A DNA stretch of 5,291 nt. It comes from Flavobacteriales bacterium (GTDB taxonomy: Bacteria > Bacteroidota > Bacteroidia > NS11-12g > UBA955). Made by a program: the position numbers and the translations under genes. The DNA lies in assembly GCA_947464515.1 (NCBI GenBank), contig CANHXF010000141.1, positions 1 through 5,291 of the forward strand, written 5' to 3'. The notes below the pieces were generated by a model. That model worked only from the letters and a program-made list of their open reading frames with translations, made no database searches and was not told where the DNA came from. Of the stretch, positions 1 through 5,291 are shown in pieces (position 1 is the stretch's first letter; every line of letters begins with the position of its first letter).

Positions 1-55
1 AAATATAGTTTGTACGAATTAAATCAATTTTTTAAGGAATCAAAAGAAAAATGAC

Positions 56-63
56 GAAATTTG
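56..63 (+). promoter_or_regulatory. Weak candidate -7 box for ssrA (GAAATTTG)
   Basis: GAAATTTG differs at one fixed position from the Bacteroidota -7 consensus TAnnTTTG. It ends 12 bases before the first base of mature tmRNA. That would place transcription start a few bases upstream of the mature 5' end, which is compatible with RNase P trimming of a short leader. I see no convincing TTG/TTTG -33 element at the right distance, and the region is AT-rich, so chance matches are likely. A second near match, TATAGTTTG at 4-12, has the wrong internal spacing. Confidence 0.25.
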
Positions 64-170
64 TGAGACTGTAATGGGGTTGACTGGATTCGACGGGATG
101 ATTGATTGCAGTGTAAGCATGTGGTGCGTGGGGGGTTTGCACCAAAATCTCAGCCTTCAAACTTTTAAGA

Positions 171-200
171 GGCGAATCTAATTACGCCATGGCTGCCTAA
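171..200 (+). other. tmRNA tag-peptide reading frame, GESNYAMAA + stop
   Basis: Codons GGC GAA TCT AAT TAC GCC ATG GCT GCC TAA encode the tag GESNYAMAA. The frame is fixed by its match to the known Bacteroidota tag family (GENNYALAA, GETNYALAA). The five bases before the GGC resume codon, TAAGA, keep the TA seen at the same place in the E. coli TAGTC determinant. A second in-frame stop (TGA, 207-209) follows the TAA. The C-terminus is AMAA instead of the common ALAA; the last residues are what ClpXP-type proteases recognise. The resume codon is assigned by homology. Starting one codon earlier would add an arginine. Confidence 0.88.
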
Positions 201-224
201 TCGGAATGATTAAGTAATTGCCAT

Positions 225-281
225 CTACCCCGAATGTCTCTATCTGAGCCGATGTTCGTCCGGGGTAGTCGACCCGCTCAG
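225..281 (+). other. H-type pseudoknot in tmRNA, downstream of the tag
   Basis: Two perfect interleaved helices are visible. CTACCCCG (225-232) pairs with CGGGGTAG (261-268), and CTGAGC (244-249), lying in the loop of the first helix, pairs with GCTCAG (276-281). This is the arrangement of the first pseudoknot after the tag (PK2) in canonical tmRNAs. The helices have eight and six pairs without mismatch, which makes chance unlikely. The pseudoknot label comes from pairing by eye, not from a folding calculation. Confidence 0.8.
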
Positions 282-459
282 GTATGACCCTCAACCATCA
301 ACGCAGGGGCTCATTACAAAGTTGGTTAAGGAATCACGTTGGCTAGGGTAGAGCCGGCCGATTCTCGAAAATCAATCTCACCCTAAACATGTAGAAAGCG
401 CTTGCTGTCGCATAGCCGGACGGGGGTTCGACTCCCCCCAATTCCACTTTTTTAGTTCG

Positions 460-491
460 TAACCCATTGATTTTCAATGGGTTATTTTTTT
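460..491 (+). terminator. Intrinsic terminator of ssrA
   Basis: TAACCCATTGA (460-470) and TCAATGGGTTA (474-484) form a perfect 11-bp stem closed by a TTT loop, followed by seven T residues (485-491). It begins 13 bases after the end of mature tmRNA, so it should end the tmRNA transcript and insulate the gene from its neighbour. A second short T run (447-453) lies before the hairpin, so the stem could also work from the opposite strand, but no gene converges on it here. Confidence 0.93.
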
Positions 492-562
492 AGTTTACAC
501 AATCTTAAAACATTTCGGTTTAGGATGGGGGTTTGATGTGCTAAAAAAGAAATAGAAAAGAT

Positions 563-570
563 TAAATTTG
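563..570 (+). promoter_or_regulatory. Perfect TAnnTTTG -7 box just before the lipoprotein start
   Basis: TAAATTTG matches every fixed position of the Bacteroidota (sigma-ABfr type) -7 element. Its last G is five bases from the ATG at 576. Since transcription usually starts several bases after this box, the mRNA would start at or next to the ATG and be nearly leaderless. The -33 side is less clear: TTTG at 532-535 is 27 bases upstream, too far for the usual 19-21, while TGTG at 537-540 is 22 bases upstream with one mismatch. The surrounding bases are AT-rich, so chance occurrence cannot be excluded. Confidence 0.45.
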
Positions 571-575
571 AATTA

Positions 576-1421
576 ATGCAAAAAATACTTTTTACCTCTT
601 GCCTATTGATTGGATTGTTCTCTTGTGTTGTCCCGCAGCCCCCAAACATCCCAATGCAATCACATGCCGATGTTATGACACAAGATTATCCAACGAAGAA
701 ATCGGTTTTTATCAAGTTTGGAACACCAACAAGTAAAGAAACTTTTGAGAATATCGAAAATTGGTACTTCAAATTATCAGAGGTGACCGCATCTACTAGT
801 ATTGGTCATTCCTATGGAACTGGTAGAATATCTCAAAACCCTATGAATCCCTATTTTCGAACTGTGGACAGGGAATTGGTTACTCGACAAAGCCAAAATA
901 CTTTTCAAAAAACCAATAGCACAACGGTTGAAACCTTCGTGAAATTCTGGTTTGTCAATGACACCGTAATTAAATGGGAGACATATGGCGTAGACTATAG
1001 CCGTCCAATAATAATGGAAACAACACCAACAGCGCCACTGGTGGTACCCAATTACGCAATGGAGTTTCTCTATTACCAGGAAGAGGGTAAATCATTTGTT
1101 TACTCGCACAATTCAATTTTGAGACAGATAAATACTGGGATAAACGGGCCAATGAAATTTAGTGAATTAACCGAACTAATGGCAAATCATTCAGATTTCA
1201 AATCTGCCATAATACCTGATATCAATGAACTTAAGAAAATCTATGATAGCGATACTAAGTTACATTACGTTTTAATGAGAAACTCTTTGGTGGTTTGGAG
1301 TAGCACTATAAACCCCAATGGAAATATACAATGTTTGAATTTTAGAACTGGAGAAATCATCGAAAAAAGTCCAGATTCCAACAACCATTTTGTCCCCATC
1401 GTTAAGTTGTTGAGCAAGTAA
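576..1421 (+). CDS. Predicted lipoprotein of unknown function, possible BamE-like segment
   Basis: This 281-residue protein is not one I recognise as a named family. The N-terminus has one lysine (K3), a hydrophobic stretch (residues 4-16) and LFSC at 14-17, a lipobox with C17 as the lipidated residue. This sets the start: the next in-frame Met is residue 27 and would remove the signal. The residues after C17 (VVPQPPN) lack the acidic run described as a surface-export signal in some Bacteroidota lipoproteins, so an inward-facing membrane position is more likely. Residues 35-66 (T-Q-D-Y, then V-F-I-K-F-G-T-P-T, then E-N-W-Y-F) resemble the BamE/SmpA pattern of a helix, a G-x-P turn and a W-x-Y/F strand. 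A beta-rich part with F-W-F-V-N-D-T-V-I-K-W (124-134) follows. Residues 180-281 have no recognisable motif. The BamE link is by eye only. Codon use looks ordinary and the gene is complete, ending in TAA. It lies between the ssrA terminator and the PKD gene and is probably transcribed alone. Confidence 0.85.
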   Translation: MQKILFTSCLLIGLFSCVVPQPPNIPMQSHADVMTQDYPTKKSVFIKFGTPTSKETFENIENWYFKLSEVTASTSIGHSYGTGRISQNPMNPYFRTVDRELVTRQSQNTFQKTNSTTVETFVKFWFVNDTVIKWETYGVDYSRPIIMETTPTAPLVVPNYAMEFLYYQEEGKSFVYSHNSILRQINTGINGPMKFSELTELMANHSDFKSAIIPDINELKKIYDSDTKLHYVLMRNSLVVWSSTINPNGNIQCLNFRTGEIIEKSPDSNNHFVPIVKLLSK

Positions 1422-1515
1422 ATCTTATTATCCGCTAAATCATTACCCGATAATTCATTATATTCGTACAACCTCGGCTCTAGAAATTCAGTCTGTGGCT
1501 CGTAATAAATTAAAA
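1422..1515 (+). other. 94-base intergenic gap with a possible -7 box
   Basis: The gap holds no hairpin with a T run, so no intrinsic terminator for the lipoprotein gene is visible and read-through into the PKD gene is possible. TATATTCG at 1459-1466 has one mismatch to TAnnTTTG and lies 49 bases before the ATG at 1516. No TTG element is found at the expected distance upstream of it. The last 15 bases before the ATG are A/T-rich (TAATAAATTAAAA), as is common for Bacteroidota translation starts, which lack a Shine-Dalgarno site. Confidence 0.35.
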
Positions 1516-4500
1516 ATGACTAGAGTCTTGGGCTTGATATTGACCTTGTTCGCCATCACCGCGAATATCAATACGCTGAATGCTCAGTCAAATTTTAGCG
1601 CCTCCAACCGCAAAGGCTGCGCACCCCTAACCGTACAATTTTCCGATCTCTCCACAGGATCTATCGTGGCTTGGTCGTGGGATTTTGGAAACGGGAATTT
1701 AAGCAACCTAAAAAATCCATCGGCGAGTTATACTTTGCCAGGCAAATACACGGTTAAATTAACGGTAACAGACGCTGCAGGAAATAAATTTAGCGCCACC
1801 AAAACCCAATTTATTGTGGCTTTTAAATCTCCTGTTGCCAATTTCTCAGGCAGCCCTAGAACGATCTGTCAGGGAGAATCCGTTAGTTTCTCCGACCAAT
1901 CTACCAAAGGTGATACCACCATCACCAAGTATACTTGGGACATGAACGATGGAACTGTGATTACTGCGTCCTCCAAGCCTACCCATGCGTTTAAAAGTGC
2001 CGGCACCTTTCCCATTTCGTACTCTGTACAAGATGCTAATGGTTGTATTTCGAAAGTCAACAAACCGGCGTACATTTTGGTAAATCCAAAGCCAACAGCC
2101 GATTTCATTACCGATTTCCCCATTGATTGTAGAGCGCCATCTTCCGTGACCTTTACGGACATAAGCAAAGGGAAGAGTCTTTCGGGAAAATGGTCATTCG
2201 GAGATGGAAATCAAAAAAAATTAACAACTGGAGGAAGCATCGTCCATCAATACAGTAATTTAGGAAAATACGATGTAAAATTGGTTGTTAAGGATACCAA
2301 CGGTTGTATGGATTCGGTAATCAGAACTGCAGCCGTTATTCTAGAGCCATTCAAAGCTGATTTTACGTCGGACAAACAATTATTCTGCGGTTCCGGGACC
2401 GTGAATTTCACGAACAAGAGCGCACCGCAAACTGGTGTTATCTCATCATGGGATTTCGGTGATGGCACAACCTCCACGCGATCTCATCCAACCAAATTTT
2501 ATAGCAAACCTGGCAAGTATTCTGTCACCCTAACGATTCAGTCAACTTATCGAAATTGTTCAGCTTCAATTACAAAGAATAAATACATCATTGTTAATCC
2601 ATCGCCCAAAGGCAATATTCAACTGAGTGATACCTCGCCGTGTAAAGTTCCGTTCATTGTATACGCCACTTATCTCGATTCCTTTGGATACAAAAATATT
2701 ACGTGGCGAGTGTCTCTCGATAACGACAAAAACCGCATTTTGGGTAGTAGTAATCCCATGCGAATCGATGGTAGTAACTATGGAAAATATTTGATTTCTG
2801 CCGTGGTAGAAAATAAAGAAGGCTGCATAGACACAATTGAATTTCGATATTTAGAGCCGGTCATGGTTTCATTAAAAGTTGAAGGGGTTAAATGGGGATG
2901 TGCGCCCCTAAAAGCAGAGCTTGTAGCCAATATCAAATCAAACCGAAACATAAAAACAATAAAGTGGGAATTTCACGATGGTGATATTAGAAATGGGTTA
3001 GAAGCAGAAAAAACGTTTCCAGATACCGGTGTTTTTAATGCCAAAATAACGGTTTGCACCAACAATAATTGCTGCTATACTCGATTGTTCCAAATTCATG
3101 TCGGAATGAAGGTCAAACCCGCGTTTTACACCCTTCCCGTTGGCGATTTTTGCAACAACACGGATAGTATACTATTTATCAATGCTACACAACATCCCGG
3201 GTTTGTCATTGATAGCTTTATTTGGAATTTCGATGAAACCGACGGAATTCAGAGGGCCCCTTTTACACACCCTTGGACAATTGCTAACAAACCCTATGCG
3301 AAAACCAATACCTGGCATCGGTACGATAGAGATACAGGCTGGGTAAATCCATCTCTTTACGCCTACCATCACGGCTGTGAGTCCATGATTAGTCAGCGCG
3401 ACTCCATACGGATAAAAGCCGCCTTTGCAAAAATTGGGTATTTCATAGACATGTGCGATTCCAATGCCTTGTATTTATTTAATCAATCGAGTGCATTCAC
3501 ACGATTTGAATGGATAATCGATAAGAAAAAGTATACTACCGATACCGTTTCATTATCGGCCACAGACCCTCATTACATTAGATTGCGAATATGGGATGAT
3601 TCAACCGGATGTTATGATACCTCTCAATTTTTATACAAGCCCGACTCCTATACATCGCCAAGTATTCAAGAATTGGGGTCTAATCTCTGCGAACCAGGGT
3701 ATGTGCGACTCCGTGTTGTAAACGGTCCAAAGAACTACGAATGGCTGGTGAATGGTAAAGTATTTGCTAAAAATCGAAACACTGTTGAAATTCCTTTTGA
3801 TACCGCAGGAGTATATTTTATTGAGTACCGCTCCCCGTTTGGGAAATTTTGTAATGGATTACAGGTCCTAAAATATGAGGTTGGTGAAACGGATTTGCGC
3901 GGCTCTTTGAAGCGTTCTCCGGGTTGTTTACCTATTTCGTTGGAACTCTATGATTCATCCTACTCAACCACTAAAAAACATGTTTGGGTTTTGAGTACTG
4001 GGGATACTATTCCCATTACATCAGCCTTAACAAAATACATCGTCAAAAATGCAAACGCGGATACAGTTTGGGCTGTGTTGAAATCCAAGGCAACCAAACA
4101 ATCTTGCTATCCAACCGCGAGATTACCAATTTCAATTGCCGGTCCCATATTTACCCTCCGACAGTTGTGGGAACACAGTTGCGGAATGAGTTTATTCCAA
4201 GGATTTGCCGTTCAAGTGAATAAAACACCGGTGAATTTAAATTGGGATATGGGGGATGGTAAACAATATTCTACTCCTTTTGTACGACATGGATACAAAG
4301 ATTCCGGGACCTACAAAATTAAAGTTACGATGAGGGATACTTCGGGTTGTATTTCCGAAGAAACGCGCGACGTGTATTTTCCGGGTCGTAGATTGAAAAT
4401 ACGGGTAGCATATACAGTGATTGGCAGCAAATGCGCGCCCATGTTAGTTCAGTTTAGAGATTCTAGCAGTTCGTTTAATGTAAAAATCACGAGTTGGAAT

Positions 4501-5291
4501 TGGGATTTTGGTGACGGGACCTCCAGTGTATTAAAAAACCCACAACATCAATATTTAAAACCGGGGAAATACTCAATCACTCTAACCATAAAAGATTCAT
4601 TGGGTTGCACCGAAACACGAAAATTCCTTGATCTTATTTTGGTACCCGGCCCTGACGGACAGTTTACTTTTTCACCCAAATCGGGCTGCATGCCTCTCAC
4701 AGTGAATTTCAAACACACTGCAACAGGTGCAGTGATGACGAAGGAGTGGGATATGGGAGACGGTGTCGTTCAAACGGGGAACGTAACGAGCTATACTTAC
4801 AAATTTCCCGGTAAATACATTCCCTCCCTAATTTTAAAGGACTCTTTCGGTTGTACAAAAGCCATTCAATCGCCCGACACTATAGAAGTATTCGGATTAC
4901 CTAAAATACAAATTCAACAAGGCGGTTTATGTTTTAATGACTCCGTAGGTCTATCCGCCAAGGCACTGCTGAATTCACCGACAATAGACAACGTAACTTG
5001 GTTAATTGAAGGAAAACGACACGCCGGAATGTCGGTGAAAGTAAAATTTGTAAATAAGAACGCACTCGTTAGAGTATGGGCACAAAGTAAACAAGGTTGT
5101 GCAGATAGTTTCAATCAGAGCCTAAAGCTTTTTGGAGCATCAATAGCAGTTCAACCGCACGATTCCATCGTGTGTCTAGGCAGTAAATGGAACGGAGAAG
5201 CTACTTATATTTCTGATACCACCATAGTTAAGCAAGGATGGTATTTGAATAATTCTTACCAAACCAATGCATTAAATTTTCAATTTGTACC
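1516..5291 (+). CDS. Giant secreted multi-PKD (Ig-like) protein, N-terminal part, truncated by window end
   Basis: The frame stays open for 1258 complete codons plus two bases and runs off the window. Residues 1-23 form a signal peptide: R3, hydrophobic core 4-15, likely cleavage after A23 (L-N-A before Q24). From residue 26 onward the protein is tandem Ig-like beta-sandwich modules of about 80 residues, roughly fifteen in the window. Modules 1-4 and 11-13 carry the PKD signature W-(D/S/N)-(F/M)-G-(D/N)-G, a later G-K-Y-x-(V/I)-x-L strand and a closing D-x-x-G-C. Modules 5-10 and 14-15 are degenerate. No catalytic domain is visible. PKD modules usually serve as spacers or adhesive parts of surface proteins. 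In Bacteroidota such proteins often end in a type IX secretion sorting domain, and I infer but cannot see one here. The ATG at 1516 is preferred for its A-rich leader. An in-frame GTG at 1495 would add seven residues (three basic); the frame is open back to a TGA at 1411. Adhesin, gliding-motility-associated protein or extracellular scaffold are all possible. Confidence 0.95.
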   Translation, partial: MTRVLGLILTLFAITANINTLNAQSNFSASNRKGCAPLTVQFSDLSTGSIVAWSWDFGNGNLSNLKNPSASYTLPGKYTVKLTVTDAAGNKFSATKTQFIVAFKSPVANFSGSPRTICQGESVSFSDQSTKGDTTITKYTWDMNDGTVITASSKPTHAFKSAGTFPISYSVQDANGCISKVNKPAYILVNPKPTADFITDFPIDCRAPSSVTFTDISKGKSLSGKWSFGDGNQKKLTTGGSIVHQYSNLGKYDVKLVVKDTNGCMDSVIRTAAVILEPFKADFTSDKQLFCGSGTVNFTNKSAPQTGVISSWDFGDGTTSTRSHPTKFYSKPGKYSVTLTIQSTYRNCSASITKNKYIIVNPSPKGNIQLSDTSPCKVPFIVYATYLDSFGYKNITWRVSLDNDKNRILGSSNPMRIDGSNYGKYLISAVVENKEGCIDTIEFRYLEPVMVSLKVEGVKWGCAPLKAELVANIKSNRNIKTIKWEFHDGDIRNGLEAEKTFPDTGVFNAKITVCTNNNCCYTRLFQIHVGMKVKPAFYTLPVGDFCNNTDSILFINATQHPGFVIDSFIWNFDETDGIQRAPFTHPWTIANKPYAKTNTWHRYDRDTGWVNPSLYAYHHGCESMISQRDSIRIKAAFAKIGYFIDMCDSNALYLFNQSSAFTRFEWIIDKKKYTTDTVSLSATDPHYIRLRIWDDSTGCYDTSQFLYKPDSYTSPSIQELGSNLCEPGYVRLRVVNGPKNYEWLVNGKVFAKNRNTVEIPFDTAGVYFIEYRSPFGKFCNGLQVLKYEVGETDLRGSLKRSPGCLPISLELYDSSYSTTKKHVWVLSTGDTIPITSALTKYIVKNANADTVWAVLKSKATKQSCYPTARLPISIAGPIFTLRQLWEHSCGMSLFQGFAVQVNKTPVNLNWDMGDGKQYSTPFVRHGYKDSGTYKIKVTMRDTSGCISEETRDVYFPGRRLKIRVAYTVIGSKCAPMLVQFRDSSSSFNVKITSWNWDFGDGTSSVLKNPQHQYLKPGKYSITLTIKDSLGCTETRKFLDLILVPGPDGQFTFSPKSGCMPLTVNFKHTATGAVMTKEWDMGDGVVQTGNVTSYTYKFPGKYIPSLILKDSFGCTKAIQSPDTIEVFGLPKIQIQQGGLCFNDSVGLSAKALLNSPTIDNVTWLIEGKRHAGMSVKVKFVNKNALVRVWAQSKQGCADSFNQSLKLFGASIAVQPHDSIVCLGSKWNGEATYISDTTIVKQGWYLNNSYQTNALNFQFV
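1591..2616 (+). repeat. PKD modules 1-4 (canonical block, residues 26-367)
   Basis: Four consecutive PKD modules span about residues 26-103, 107-192, 195-278 and 281-367. Their signature turns are WDFGNG (55-60), WDMNDG (141-146), WSFGDG (226-231) and WDFGDG (312-317). Modules 2-4 begin with A-(N/D)-F, and G-(K/T)-(Y/F) strands recur in all four. Module 1 opens with G-C-A-P-L-T-V-Q-F, the classic first strand of bacterial PKD modules. Modules 2 and 3 close with G-C, module 4 with N-C and module 1 with G-N, which lacks the cysteine. The modules are alike in protein but differ clearly in DNA, so the duplication is old. Confidence 0.92.
2617..4140 (+). repeat. Degenerate Ig-like modules 5-10 (residues 368-875)
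   Basis: This stretch keeps the module length and the two-cysteine rhythm but has mostly lost the PKD signature. Module 5 covers about 368-450, with W397 and no FGDG. Module 6 covers about 452-532, with WEFHDGD at 484-490, the best remaining PKD match. Module 7 (about 534-635) has WNFDETDG at 570-577 and is longer, carrying an aromatic- and His-rich insertion near 581-619. Modules 8 (637-716), 9 (718-790) and 10 (794-875) have only a core Trp (E-W-I-I, E-W-L-V, V-W-V-L). Boundaries are my reading of the cysteine spacing and Asp/Thr-rich strand ends, with an uncertainty of about 5-10 residues. A profile search may call several of these as no domain. Confidence 0.7.
4141..4902 (+). repeat. PKD modules 11-13 (second canonical block, residues 876-1129)
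   Basis: Canonical PKD modules return here, at about residues 877-955, 960-1045 and 1048-1129. The signatures are WDMGDG (910-915), WDFGDG (996-1001) and WDMGDG (1078-1083). Modules 12 and 13 open with C-A-P-M-L-V-Q-F and C-M-P-L-T-V-N-F. All three close with an acidic residue, two others and G-C (D-T-S-G-C, D-S-L-G-C, D-S-F-G-C). Module 12 is the closest to a consensus PKD in the whole protein, including N-P-x-H-x-Y and P-G-K-Y-S-I-T-L-T-I. Confidence 0.92.
4903..5291 (+). repeat. Ig-like modules 14 and 15 (15 truncated by window end)
   Basis: Module 14 (about residues 1130-1210) keeps the cysteine pair C1139/C1195 and a core Trp in V-T-W-L-I-E-G, but has no WDFGDG. It resembles the degenerate central modules more than its immediate neighbours. 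Module 15 begins near residue 1211, shows C1220 and the core Trp of Q-G-W-Y-L-N, and is cut by the window end, so its second cysteine and its type cannot be judged. Confidence 0.65.

Larger units (their letters stand above)
76..446 (+). ncRNA. ssrA: tmRNA (transfer-messenger RNA, SsrA)
   Basis: With SmpB, tmRNA rescues ribosomes stalled on broken mRNAs and adds a degradation tag to the unfinished protein. The 5' end GGGGTTG (76-82) pairs with CAATTCC (439-445), with two G-U pairs, to form the tRNA-like acceptor stem. The conserved CTGGATTCGACGGG block follows directly. Near the 3' end a T-arm is complete: GGGGG (422-426), loop TTCGACT (427-433), CCCCC (434-438). A446 is the discriminator and the next bases are CTT, so CCA is not encoded and must be added enzymatically. 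The tag reading frame starts at 171. Pseudoknot stems are visible upstream of it (GGTGC 123-127 with GCACC 139-143) and downstream (225-281; TAGGGT 344-349 with ACCCTA 380-385). Length, about 371 nt, is normal for a one-piece tmRNA. A strong terminator follows. The exact 5' end is inferred from acceptor pairing. Confidence 0.96.

Noticed and set aside
51..74. Seven-codon ORF (ATG to TAA) directly upstream of ssrA, with AAGGA at 34-38.
   Set aside because: It is too short, the AAGGA is too far from the ATG, and Bacteroidota rarely use Shine-Dalgarno sites. It is most likely chance within the tmRNA leader.
422..446. 3' end of ssrA as an attachment site for an integrated genomic island.
   Set aside because: tmRNA 3' ends are known integration sites, but I found no second copy of this segment and no integrase gene in the window.
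1427..1453. Inverted repeat TTATC...GATAA after the lipoprotein gene as a terminator.
   Set aside because: The stem is only five AT-rich pairs with a loop of about 17 bases and no T run, so it is not a credible terminator.
1265..1471. Minus-strand 68-codon ORF across the end of the lipoprotein gene.
   Set aside because: It overlaps a well-supported gene, has no recognisable motif and no promoter, and looks like a shadow frame.
2213..2220. Run of eight A residues in the PKD gene as a phase-variation or frameshift site.
   Set aside because: The run encodes Gln-Lys-Lys in frame and the frame is intact on both sides. One A8 run in an AT-rich genome is not enough evidence for programmed slippage.
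1846..2477. Minus-strand ORFs of 61, 99 and 76 codons inside the PKD gene.
   Set aside because: They are antisense shadows of the PKD frame. Their products have no domain-like features and they overlap one another.
3140..4223. Plus-strand 68- and 79-codon ORFs and a minus-strand 66-codon ORF inside the PKD gene.
   Set aside because: The long PKD frame runs through without a stop, with module structure on both sides, so these are out-of-frame shadows.
1591..4902. Recent tandem DNA duplication of PKD modules.
   Set aside because: The modules resemble each other in protein but share only short identical stretches in DNA around the WDFGDG and GKY codons, so the duplications are old.
4914..5114. 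Minus-strand 66-codon ORF near the window end.
   Set aside because: It is antisense to module 14 of the PKD protein, whose frame and cysteine rhythm are intact there.

Overview
The window reads as chromosomal DNA from a member of the Bacteroidota. Three things point there: a tmRNA whose degradation tag is of the Bacteroidota G-E-x-N-Y-A-x-A-A type, TAnnTTTG-like promoter boxes with A-rich leaders instead of Shine-Dalgarno sites, and a very large secreted protein built from PKD modules. I cannot name the genus. No species-specific marker is present.

Layout, all on the + strand. Bases 1-75 are an AT-rich leader with at most a weak promoter. Bases 76-446 encode tmRNA (ssrA), which rescues stalled ribosomes. 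An almost ideal intrinsic terminator follows at about 460-491. Bases 492-575 are non-coding and end in a perfect TAnnTTTG box only five bases before the next start codon. Bases 576-1421 encode a 281-residue lipoprotein of unknown function, with a possible BamE-like segment near its N-terminus. A 94-base gap follows. From 1516 to the end of the window (5291) there is one uninterrupted reading frame of 1258 codons. It is the N-terminal part of a giant secreted protein with a signal peptide and about fifteen tandem Ig-like/PKD modules of roughly 80 residues. The gene has no stop in the window.

The three genes do not form an evident pathway. The tmRNA is a housekeeping gene with its own terminator. 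The lipoprotein and the PKD protein are both predicted to leave the cytoplasm, one anchored to a membrane and one secreted or displayed, so both belong to the cell envelope or surface. Nothing shows that they act together.

The most notable signals are these. The tmRNA tag ends in AMAA instead of the usual ALAA. The lipoprotein gene may be transcribed with little or no leader. The PKD protein keeps a regular pair of cysteines in every complete module after the first, even in modules that have lost the PKD signature WDFGDG. I found no defence system, mobile element, CRISPR array or biosynthetic cluster in this window.
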